Source of the DNA: CAZNPL01 sp964574815
Lineage (GTDB): Bacteria; Planctomycetota; Phycisphaerae; UBA1845
Assembly: GCA_964574815.1 (NCBI GenBank)
Contig: CAZNPL010000015.1
Location: 62,001-126,000, forward strand
DNA: 64,000 bases
Reading direction: 5' to 3'
A program made the position numbers and the translations under genes. Under the pieces are notes generated by a model. That model worked only from the letters and a program-made list of their open reading frames with translations. It searched no databases and was not told the origin of the DNA. Positions 28,185-35,690 of this stretch are shown here, one piece after another (position 1 is the first letter of the stretch; every line of letters begins with the position of its first letter).

Positions 28185-29219
28185 ATGACCCGATATCAGC
28201 CTTCTGACTCCAGACTTATGAGAACGTCTCCCAACCATCGCGCCGGCGCGTTCACCGTCATCGAACTGCTGACGGTCATCGCCATCATTGCGTTATTGGT
28301 CTCGATTCTGGTGCCGTCCCTGTCGGCCGCCCGTAATCGAGCCAAGGAAGCGAAGGTGCAGGCCACCATCAAGTCCATCAACACCGCCGTGGAGATGTTC
28401 CAGACTGAGAACGGCAAGGAGTTTCGAGCCACGAACGGTTTCCCTCCGTCTGCTCGAGGGAGGGATATCCATGAAGGCGCCCTTTCCTATGATCCGCAAG
28501 AGACGATGTACGGCGCCCACTGGCTGATCCGCCACCTCTTCGGCAAAGACCTCAACGGATTCGTGCCCAAGAGAGCGGTGCCGCCCTCGCTCGAAGACCG
28601 GCCGCAAGAGTGGTACAAGACCGACCCGCCGCCCGACGGGCTCAACGGCCCGCTGGACCGTGTGGGACCCTACCTTGATCTCGATTCCGTCGAACTCGTC
28701 CCCACCAACGAGCTTCGTGGATCGCCCAACGACCAGATCATCGACCCCGACCTGGCCGCCCCCGTCGCCGTCGATGAGTGGGGCACGCCGATCCTTTACT
28801 ATGTTGCGCGGCGGTTTGGCGAGGACCCCTGCGGCGTAGACGATGATACCGACGCGGAAGGGCACTTCGGCGTTTATATCCAGGAAGACAACCTGGGATT
28901 CACCGGCCGCAGGGACGCGCCGGGCGCCAGTGACCGCGTGGGTTGGATCTTCAACCGGCCGCACGCGCTGGCCAACTTCGGCAGGCCCCATGCCGACGAA
29001 ATCGACGACACGAGCGACGACAAGAACGCTACCAGATCGTTCTGTTACTATGTGGTGGACCGGGAGGTGCTCAAGCAGACCGACCCCGTCGGCGACAACC
29101 CTGGTGGACGGACCCTCCGCGCCGTGCGCTCCGACTCGTTCCTGCTGATCAGCGCCGGCCAGGATATGATCTTCGGCACCCCCGACGACATCAAGAACTT
29201 CGAGCACACGCGGGACTGA
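28185..29219 (+). CDS. GspG-like pseudopilin, large, copy 1
   Basis: This is a 344-residue prepilin-type protein. The short basic leader ends before GAFTVIELLTVIAIIALLVS (class III signal; cleavage after Gly near residue 21, mature Ala-Phe, Glu at +5 position range). After the N-terminal helix comes a long globular part. Near residue 200 is DEWGTPILYYVARR, a motif typical of GspG-type pseudopilins, and the C-terminus has LLISAGQDMIFGTPDDIKNF, like the calcium-site region of GspG. It is more than twice the usual size (about 140 residues). It is the first of three tandem related genes. Confidence 0.85.
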   Translation: MTRYQPSDSRLMRTSPNHRAGAFTVIELLTVIAIIALLVSILVPSLSAARNRAKEAKVQATIKSINTAVEMFQTENGKEFRATNGFPPSARGRDIHEGALSYDPQETMYGAHWLIRHLFGKDLNGFVPKRAVPPSLEDRPQEWYKTDPPPDGLNGPLDRVGPYLDLDSVELVPTNELRGSPNDQIIDPDLAAPVAVDEWGTPILYYVARRFGEDPCGVDDDTDAEGHFGVYIQEDNLGFTGRRDAPGASDRVGWIFNRPHALANFGRPHADEIDDTSDDKNATRSFCYYVVDREVLKQTDPVGDNPGGRTLRAVRSDSFLLISAGQDMIFGTPDDIKNFEHTRD

Positions 29220-29273
29220 CCCGCCGCAATCCGGCGGCCGTCCCGAAGCCAGCCCGGCACGGGAGACCAAAAG

Positions 29274-30320
29274 ATGCACGCATGCAAATACACCGACACC
29301 AAGGCCGACAGTCGGCGATACGCGGCTCGCGCGAGCGCCTTCACGCTTGTCGAGCTGATGGTGGCCGTCGCCATCATCGCCCTGCTGATCAGCATCATGA
29401 TCCCCGGCTTTTCCGCGGTCCGCGAGCGCGCCAGAATCGTGGACACGCAGTCGATCTTCAAAGGAATCGACAGCGGGCTGGAGGCCTACCGAGGCGAACA
29501 GGCCCTCGGAGGCGTCTATCCGCCCTCCCGATCGGATTCCACGGAGACCGGTTACTTCAAGCTGGCCGATCCGTTCATGGAAAGCAAGGTCGAAGTGCGG
29601 ATCACCGGGGCCAATCTCCTGGTTTACGCCCTCGCCGGAGCCGATCGCCTGGGAACGCCCGGCTTCCGTGACCTGTCCGATCCGCCCGACGGCTGGTGGA
29701 ACGATCAGGGGGCGTTTGAGAACGGCGCCTACGAAATCGACGACACCACAGACGCGGACAATCCCAGGCCGGTTGTCAGCCGCTACCCTGGCGACGGGGG
29801 CACGTTCGTTGACGAAAACACGCAGGATCGAATCGAGCCGATCGGAACACTGCTCGACGAGGGGATGATTCGAGATCCCCGTAATCTGCTGCGCGAGCAG
29901 GAAGGCAGGCAGTTAACCTTCAACGACAGTTGGGGGCAGCCCATTCTCTACTATCGGGCCAACCGCGCCGGGCGCGTCATGGTTCACGATCCCGGCGAGG
30001 CCATTGGCGTCTACGATCAGCGTGACAATGCCCTGTACACCGGAACCTCGCTGTTCTCGAATGCCGACGGCATCAGCTTCGGTCCCGGAACGGTTGAAGG
30101 TACGGACTATTTCAGCCGCCTCGCGATCACGAACACGCCGGGGCTGAACCCCGAGAGGGACCCCATCGATCCCAACACGTTCGAGGCGTTCATTCACGAT
30201 CAGTCCGTGACCGCCCAGAACCGTCCCGTGAATCCCAAGACCTATCTGCTGATCAGCGCAGGCAAGGACGCCGTTTACGGCACCACCGACGACGTGACTA
30301 ACTGGGCTCGCGAGGATTAG
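29274..30320 (+). CDS. GspG-like pseudopilin, large, copy 2
   Basis: This is a 348-residue prepilin-type protein. The leader is about 27 residues and the signal is RASAFTLVELMVAVAIIALLI; the conserved Glu is present and the residue before the cleavage site appears to be Ser or Ala rather than Gly. Globular part: DSWGQPILYYRANRAGRV near 220 and the C-terminal LLISAGKDAVYGTTDDVTNW. Both motifs match copy 1, so the genes are diverged tandem duplicates. It starts 54 bp after copy 1. Large inserts between the helix and the DxWG motif make it far longer than standard GspG. Confidence 0.84.
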   Translation: MHACKYTDTKADSRRYAARASAFTLVELMVAVAIIALLISIMIPGFSAVRERARIVDTQSIFKGIDSGLEAYRGEQALGGVYPPSRSDSTETGYFKLADPFMESKVEVRITGANLLVYALAGADRLGTPGFRDLSDPPDGWWNDQGAFENGAYEIDDTTDADNPRPVVSRYPGDGGTFVDENTQDRIEPIGTLLDEGMIRDPRNLLREQEGRQLTFNDSWGQPILYYRANRAGRVMVHDPGEAIGVYDQRDNALYTGTSLFSNADGISFGPGTVEGTDYFSRLAITNTPGLNPERDPIDPNTFEAFIHDQSVTAQNRPVNPKTYLLISAGKDAVYGTTDDVTNWARED

Positions 30321-30400
30321 TCGGTGGTCGGCGACAGGGCGAAACGGCGGGTTCGCGCTGGGCTCACAACCGTGAGAATGGCGAGGCAGGAGACACGCAC

Positions 30401-31330
30401 GTGAAACGACGCAACATCGACAAGTCAATCGCCCGCGGATTCTCGCTCGTCGAGCTGATCGTCGTGATTGCGATCCTCGCGGTCCTGATCGGCGCCGTGG
30501 TCGCCGTCACCGGCTCGGTGATGGCCAGCGCCAAGACGCGCCAGACCAAGGCCGTCATGCTCAACCTCGAGCAGGCCATCGAGCAGTTCAAGGAGGACGC
30601 CCCGCTCTCCAAGATCAAGGATTACCGCGACCGCTACCACGGTTACCCGGCCGACGAGCTCGAACCGTTCATGACAGGTGGCTCCGATGGTGGCATTCCC
30701 GCCGAAGGCAAGACCCGTATGTCGGAACGACGCTCGATCGCACTCGGAAGCGATGCCGACCTCGAGTTGCCGGCCCACAGCGGCTTGAGCGGGCGGTCCA
30801 GCGTCCCCGCGGCATCGATCAAGGCGATGGCCCTGACGATTCGCCTGTACAGCCCGGCCGGAACGGCGATCCTCGACGAGATCAGCCCCAAGTACCGCAA
30901 GGCCCCCGGGCCGGAGGAGTTTTTCGATCGCAACGGGAACGGCGAGCTCGACGTTGCCGACGAGCCGCTGATCTACTTCGTGGACGCATGGGGAACGCCG
31001 TTCGACTACTTCGCCGCCGATCCGGTGGGCGATGTGAACGCACCTTCGGATCCGCAAGGCGATCGCCTCGATGCGTCGCAGTTCCTCATCGAGAAGAACC
31101 GGGGCAAGCCGCTCCTGGTGTCCTACGGCCCTGACGGCGCCGAGCAGTGTGACCCCGACTTCATCCGCGAGTTCGGACTGACTGATCTCGTCGCGGATTA
31201 CGAGGGAGGCGAGCCTTACAACGGCGCGCCCGACGTCATCGACAGCCCCTTCAACGAAGACAACATTTACCTTGACGAGACACTGAAAGAACGCCTTAAA
31301 GAAGCAACCGACGAGGGCGGGCGAACCTGA
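30401..31330 (+). CDS. GspG-like pseudopilin, copy 3
   Basis: This is a 309-residue prepilin-type protein with a compact basic leader and a classic class III site ARGFSLVELIVVIAILAVLI (cleavage after Gly13). The helix continues to about residue 45. The C-terminal half contains VDAWGTPFDYFAADP near 195 and LLVSYGPDGAEQCDPDF, the counterpart of the ISAGxD motif in copies 1 and 2. Of the three tandem copies it has the most standard signal. It could be the major pseudopilin, but relative abundance cannot be read from sequence. Confidence 0.85.
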   Translation: MKRRNIDKSIARGFSLVELIVVIAILAVLIGAVVAVTGSVMASAKTRQTKAVMLNLEQAIEQFKEDAPLSKIKDYRDRYHGYPADELEPFMTGGSDGGIPAEGKTRMSERRSIALGSDADLELPAHSGLSGRSSVPAASIKAMALTIRLYSPAGTAILDEISPKYRKAPGPEEFFDRNGNGELDVADEPLIYFVDAWGTPFDYFAADPVGDVNAPSDPQGDRLDASQFLIEKNRGKPLLVSYGPDGAEQCDPDFIREFGLTDLVADYEGGEPYNGAPDVIDSPFNEDNIYLDETLKERLKEATDEGGRT

Positions 31331-31345
31331 TCGTGCCGCAGCCAA

Positions 31346-32506
31346 ATGCGGACTCCCAGCATGACCGAAAAGGCAGCCATCAGCCATCAGAGATCAGCCG
31401 TCAGCTGTCAGCCCTCAGCCGTCAGCTGTCAGCCATCGGAACCTCGTGGTTGCCGCGCGGTGCGGAGCCTTCGTCCCTTCGTCCCTTCGTGCCTTCGTGC
31501 CTCGCGGGGCGCAGCCCCGCAGCTCCGTGCCTTCGTCCCTTCGTGCCTTCGTGCCTCGCGAAGCTCCGCTTCGCGCCCCGCTTTCACTCTCGTCGAGCTC
31601 ATCGTCGTCATCGGCATCATCTCGATTCTCGTGGTCAGCGTCCTGCCGATCCTGGGCGCACTTTATCGTGATACACGCGGGGCGGACGCCGCCAACCGCA
31701 TCCAGGGCCTGTTGAAATCCGCCCGCATGCGGGCGCTGGGTGGGATGGAGGCCGGGCTGTTCTTCTACGTCGAACCCGACACGAATATCCAGAGAGTCGT
31801 CTTCATCCAGGCCGAACCGCCGGATCCCAGGACGCCCCTCTCGCCCGGTGTGAAAAGTCCAGACACAGGCGTCGGCCCCGAATGCGCCGTCGATCGCTTC
31901 CGCGTGCTGGAAGAAAACGTTTATACGCTGCCGCCGCCGTTCCGCGCCGCGCCGCTCGCGGTCCTGAAGGAGCCGAGCGACGGCGGCGAGTGGTCGGACA
32001 CCGAACTTGCCAACAACGACTACGACGATACGGGCGTGATCTTCACCGAGTCGGGTCCCCAGAACCACCGCAACTTCTTCACGATCATCTTCTCACCCGA
32101 GGGCCGGCTCGTGGTGAATCGGTCCGTCCTCATCCACGATCCCGTGGCCGATCGGGAGGACCGCGATGCCCACTTTAAAAGAGGGAAAGTCACGCTTCTG
32201 GACGTCAACGCGACCGGGAATCGCCAACCGGCGGGCGACGGACCAGGGCCGGAGCCACTGAATTGTGAACTCCCTGCCATGATTGCGACCGCGGCCACAC
32301 GCACGCCGGCCGCCCTCAACTTCCCCAGCGTTGCCGGACTCCTGGTCTACGACGATTCTTTGTTCGGGGAATTCCCCGGCAGCGACGAGCGGAACCCGGA
32401 CGTTGTGGACAAGCGCGAGTTTCTCCGCCAGCGGGGCCAGCCGATCTACATCAGCCCGCAGACCGGCGACATCGTTCTGGGGCCCATCGGCGAGGAGCGC
32501 ACCTAA
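31346..32506 (+). CDS. prepilin-type protein (GspH-like) with repeat-encoded leader
   Basis: A 386-residue frame. The prepilin signal SRPAFTLVELIVVIGIISIL lies at about residues 76-96, so at most the last 310 residues are mature protein. The helix is followed by GADAANRIQGLLKSARMRAL, typical of GspH/FimT minor pseudopilins. The leader is abnormal: it is encoded by tandem simple repeats (nt 31372-31580) reading SAVSCQPSAVSCQPSEP and then LRPFVPSCLRASRG twice. Possible starts are ATG 31346, ATG 31361 or GTG 31460, and none has a good ribosome site. The residue before the cleavage site is Pro-Ala rather than Gly. Confidence 0.78.
   Translation: MRTPSMTEKAAISHQRSAVSCQPSAVSCQPSEPRGCRAVRSLRPFVPSCLRASRGAAPQLRAFVPSCLRASRSSASRPAFTLVELIVVIGIISILVVSVLPILGALYRDTRGADAANRIQGLLKSARMRALGGMEAGLFFYVEPDTNIQRVVFIQAEPPDPRTPLSPGVKSPDTGVGPECAVDRFRVLEENVYTLPPPFRAAPLAVLKEPSDGGEWSDTELANNDYDDTGVIFTESGPQNHRNFFTIIFSPEGRLVVNRSVLIHDPVADREDRDAHFKRGKVTLLDVNATGNRQPAGDGPGPEPLNCELPAMIATAATRTPAALNFPSVAGLLVYDDSLFGEFPGSDERNPDVVDKREFLRQRGQPIYISPQTGDIVLGPIGEERT
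31372..31580 (+). repeat. simple tandem repeats inside a prepilin leader
   Basis: Two repeat types abut. First, 31372-31437 holds repeated CAGCCGTCAGCTGT-like units. Second, 31466-31580 holds 8-base units CTTCGTCC/CTTCGTGC in two blocks, each ending in CCTCGCG and a GC-rich inverted segment. The second type reappears at 34193-34250 just before another prepilin signal. Read on the other strand the unit encodes ARRHEGTK-like peptides. Confidence 0.85.
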
Positions 32507-32559
32507 GCTGCGTGCAATGAAGGTTACACGCAGCTTGGAGCAGGTGAACAGGTGAAAAC

Positions 32560-34071
32560 ATGGAAACGATTCAGCGGGTGGCTCGCCTGCGGTCTACTGC
32601 TCACCTGTTCTACCGTTCAGACGTTACAGAGGTCCGCCTAGTGCCAAGGCCAACCAAAACAATGCCGCGTCAATCAGAGCCAGGAGCGCATGCGACAGGA
32701 CAAGAAGGTCCGCAGGCGTGCCATGGGCCACGGCGCACCGGAAACCGCCGTGGCTTTGTACGCCAGGACACGGGCAAGCTGTCGCTTGCCCATGGCACCC
32801 GCCACTGCTCGGCGTTCGCGACGCCGCGGCGCGCCCTTTCCATGATCGAGATGATGGTCGCGATCGTCATCCTCGGGCTGGGCCTGTTGATGGCCGCCAC
32901 CATGTTCCCCGTCGGCTGGACCCGTGCCCGCGACCTGGCCGAATTCACCACCGAAACCTCAACGGCCGAGAATGCGGCCACGACTGTGCGACTGCTGTGC
33001 GACGTGTCGAATCCTCTGGCAACTCCTCCTGTTCTGACGAGTTTCCTCGGCGACTTTCAGCCGACGGTCGTCGCTCAGGTTCCGCCTGACCCCTTCGTTC
33101 ACGTGCTCCACATTGAGAATGCCCTCGCCGATCGCAGTGCGTTACCTGATCCGGCGGATTTCATTATCGACGAGTGGTATCTACACGACACAGATGATTT
33201 CACCGAGCGTGGACAGGCCATCGAATCTCCGAATCTCGATTGGGCCCTGAGCGATTGGTGGCAGGCTTACGAAAGTGGGTCGCCAAGCGTCCTGCCTCCG
33301 ATGGCGCAAATCGCTTTTCATGAGCGCGTTGTTCCTCCGCTGCCGCCACTTCCGCCTCCCGGTGATCCAGAACGTGAACGATGGGAGGAATTACTCAACT
33401 CCAGGCGTTTTGCCTGGGCGGTTCTCCATCGCATCGGAAATCTCGTCTCTATCCAAGACCCAGCGGTCGATCCGCGGTCAATGACGCTTTACCTGGTCAC
33501 CCTGCGTCGTACGCAGTTGAACAACCGCTTCGCCCGTCAGAATCCAGCAGGCACCACTACAGCGCCTCTCGCGCTCGGCCCAGAAGAAGACATGGTTTTC
33601 CCTGTGCCGTGGCTCATCAATCTCGAAGTTCTTGGTGCCTGGGATTCTGGAACGGGCGAGGCGCTCGAAGGTCTCACTGGCCTGCCCTCCGAAGCCGTTG
33701 CGAATTCCGGAGCTACAGATGATGGCCGTCTAATCGCCCGGATGCTTCAGACCGACTCGGTGCTGATCGACCGTCTCACTGGCAGCGTCTACACCGTAAC
33801 CAACCATCGTTTCACCGGCGACGGTGAAAATCTTGACAAGGAAGCCACTGTCACGCTCGACCGGGAAATCACTGTTCGGGACGTGGACACCAACGGCGAC
33901 GGACAGGCCGACGTGCTGAGCGCGGCCCCCTCCGAGGTTCGACGCGACTTCTGGGTCTTTCCGCCGCCGGTGGCCGCCGAGCGGCCTTCGGGCCAGGACG
34001 GTTTCGTCTTTTTCGACGGCCGGCAGCCCGTGGTCGGAATTGAAGTGCGGCAGATGTTCTTTAGCCCATAA
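32560..34071 (+). CDS. prepilin-type protein (GspI/PilV-like), start uncertain
   Basis: A 503-residue frame whose prepilin signal RALSMIEMMVAIVILGLGLL is at about residues 91-112, followed by a pilin helix and a globular part of about 390 residues with no motif I recognise. The 105-residue segment before the helix is not a normal leader: nt 32718-32798 within it is a dispersed palindromic element (GTGCCATGGG ... CCCATGGCAC). True starts could be ATG 32560 or ATG 32662, and both require translation through the element. The +5 Glu is present (SMIEMM). It is the fifth prepilin gene in the cluster and probably a minor pseudopilin. Confidence 0.74.
   Translation: METIQRVARLRSTAHLFYRSDVTEVRLVPRPTKTMPRQSEPGAHATGQEGPQACHGPRRTGNRRGFVRQDTGKLSLAHGTRHCSAFATPRRALSMIEMMVAIVILGLGLLMAATMFPVGWTRARDLAEFTTETSTAENAATTVRLLCDVSNPLATPPVLTSFLGDFQPTVVAQVPPDPFVHVLHIENALADRSALPDPADFIIDEWYLHDTDDFTERGQAIESPNLDWALSDWWQAYESGSPSVLPPMAQIAFHERVVPPLPPLPPPGDPERERWEELLNSRRFAWAVLHRIGNLVSIQDPAVDPRSMTLYLVTLRRTQLNNRFARQNPAGTTTAPLALGPEEDMVFPVPWLINLEVLGAWDSGTGEALEGLTGLPSEAVANSGATDDGRLIARMLQTDSVLIDRLTGSVYTVTNHRFTGDGENLDKEATVTLDREITVRDVDTNGDGQADVLSAAPSEVRRDFWVFPPPVAAERPSGQDGFVFFDGRQPVVGIEVRQMFFSP
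32718..32798. repeat. GTGCCATGGG-terminal palindromic element inside a prepilin frame
   Basis: The element is 81 bp with perfect 10-base terminal inverted repeats GTGCCATGGG (32718-32727) and CCCATGGCAC (32789-32798). It also contains the inner pair GGGCAAGC/GCTTGCCC (32772-32779 and 32784-32791). The ends are identical to those of the element at 39181-39298. Confidence 0.8.
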
Positions 34072-34118
34072 ACGCCCACTGGACCGACACTTGGTCCATC
34101 CCCATACTGCCTAACGTG

Positions 34119-35597
34119 ATGAGAACAAACGACTTACACATCAATTGCACCCACACCCCACCCGGGGCCGGCAAGGGCCGCGGGACACCGAGCCTTCGTC
34201 CCTTCGTCCCTTCGTCCCTTCGTCCCTCGCGAGGCTCCGCCTCGCGCCCAGCCTTCACTCTCACTGAACTGGTCATCACGGTCGCCCTGCTCGCCCTGAT
34301 GATGACGCTGGCCGGGCAAGTCTTCTCGCTGTCCGTCCAGACCACCAATCAGGCCCAGGCCCTCATGGACGTCAGCCAGTCGCTGCGGCTGCTGGAGCGG
34401 TCCCTGCGCAAGGACCTGGCCGAGGTGGACCCGGCCCGATCGATGATGGTGATTCAGGCCAACCCGGTTGCTGCTTACTGGACCCGCGACGGCCGCGACG
34501 GCGACATCGACGCAGATGACGCGGACAAGGGGCCGCTCAACGGCTACCCGCACATCCCGGACCCCGAGCGCGAGGACGTCACGGCGGGAATCAACGGCGC
34601 CTCCGGGCCGCCGTGGGCCTTGGAGAAGCCGCGGGCCGACGTGCTCATGTTCTTCACCAGCCGCCGAGCCAACAGCACCGTCTATCCGTCGGTCCACTCC
34701 AGCCTGGTGCAGGTGGTCTATGGCCACGCCGAACTGGGCGAGTTCGCCACCGACGGCTCCTGGGATGTGGATCCCTTACCGTTTGTCAGATACGACCCGG
34801 CCGACCCGGTTCCGTTCTGGGACGAGGCTGCCTTGTTCCGCGACCGCTACTTCGCCCGGAACTGGCATCTGGCCCGTCGCGAGGTGCTGCTGGTCGACGC
34901 AGAACTGGATCTGCTGCAATCACTGGGCGTCATCAGCAATGACGAATTCAATGACATTACCGGACTGCGCACCGATGCCGATTTCCAATGGATAAACGAC
35001 CTGACCGAGACGTTCAGGAATGATCCGGAGCTGCTCGCACTGAGCGACGGTGCTCTGGACTTCGTGACGCTTGCCGATGGCGACTTCGATTACGTGGGTC
35101 TCGTGGTGGATTCTCGTGTCCTCGACCGCAGCGTGATCTCCGTGGGCAATCGGCAAAGGTGGTATCGAAGAAGCCGGCTCGACCTGACGCCACCAGCGCA
35201 GCTTGCAGACCGCATGGGGCAGTACTTTCTGCCGAACTGCGCGTCCTTCAAAGTGGAATGGGCGCTGTCGCATCCGGCTGCTCCGCGCACGGATCGCGTC
35301 ATCTGGGTTGACCCGGCCGACGCGTACGCTTCGGTATCCGCGGAGTTGCGCGGAAATCCGCTGGCGAACTTTTTCGTGCCGAGGTCGGGGAACCGCTTCG
35401 ATGAAACCACGCTCGAGCTGCCTGCGGCGCACGGGTTTTATGCGCGCGATCCGGACCCGACCGTGGCTCCGAGTGAGCCCGATCCGTTTTTCCCGAAGGC
35501 GCTGCGGATCACGGTGGACGTGTACGATGAGTCCGACCGGTTCGATCGGCCGTTCCGGCACGTGATGGTGATTCCGGTGGGCAGTTCGGTGATGTGA
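34119..35597 (+). CDS. prepilin-type protein (GspJ/PilW-like) with repeat-encoded leader
   Basis: A 492-residue protein. The signal SRPAFTLTELVITVALLALM is at about residues 46-65, followed by a helix with QALMDVSQSLRLLERSLRKDLAEVDP, a pattern seen in GspJ-type minor pseudopilins. Part of the leader, LRPFVPSSLRPSRGSASRPA, is encoded by CTTCGTCC repeats (34193-34250) and is nearly identical to the leader end of the prepilin at 31346. ATG 34119 or GTG 34116 may start it. The globular part is unusually long (GspJ is about 200 residues). Confidence 0.8.
   Translation: MRTNDLHINCTHTPPGAGKGRGTPSLRPFVPSSLRPSRGSASRPAFTLTELVITVALLALMMTLAGQVFSLSVQTTNQAQALMDVSQSLRLLERSLRKDLAEVDPARSMMVIQANPVAAYWTRDGRDGDIDADDADKGPLNGYPHIPDPEREDVTAGINGASGPPWALEKPRADVLMFFTSRRANSTVYPSVHSSLVQVVYGHAELGEFATDGSWDVDPLPFVRYDPADPVPFWDEAALFRDRYFARNWHLARREVLLVDAELDLLQSLGVISNDEFNDITGLRTDADFQWINDLTETFRNDPELLALSDGALDFVTLADGDFDYVGLVVDSRVLDRSVISVGNRQRWYRRSRLDLTPPAQLADRMGQYFLPNCASFKVEWALSHPAAPRTDRVIWVDPADAYASVSAELRGNPLANFFVPRSGNRFDETTLELPAAHGFYARDPDPTVAPSEPDPFFPKALRITVDVYDESDRFDRPFRHVMVIPVGSSVM
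34193..34250 (+). repeat. CTTCGTCC tandem repeat in prepilin leader
   Basis: Four near-perfect 8-base units CTTCGTCC are followed by CTCGCGAGGCTCCGCCTCGCG, ending directly at the codons for the prepilin cleavage region. It is the same repeat type as at 31466-31580. Confidence 0.85.
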
Positions 35598-35690
35598 TGA
35601 GGAAAGTGTGTTCATGACATGGATGTGCCGCAGTGGGTGGAGCAAGTGCGGTAACGGGGGGACAGACGGCTTCGCCAGGGGTTGGATCAG

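Noticed and set aside
31372..31580. Possible CRISPR-like array
   Set aside because: Units are 8-14 bases, directly adjacent with no spacers, and no cas genes are near; this is a simple tandem repeat.
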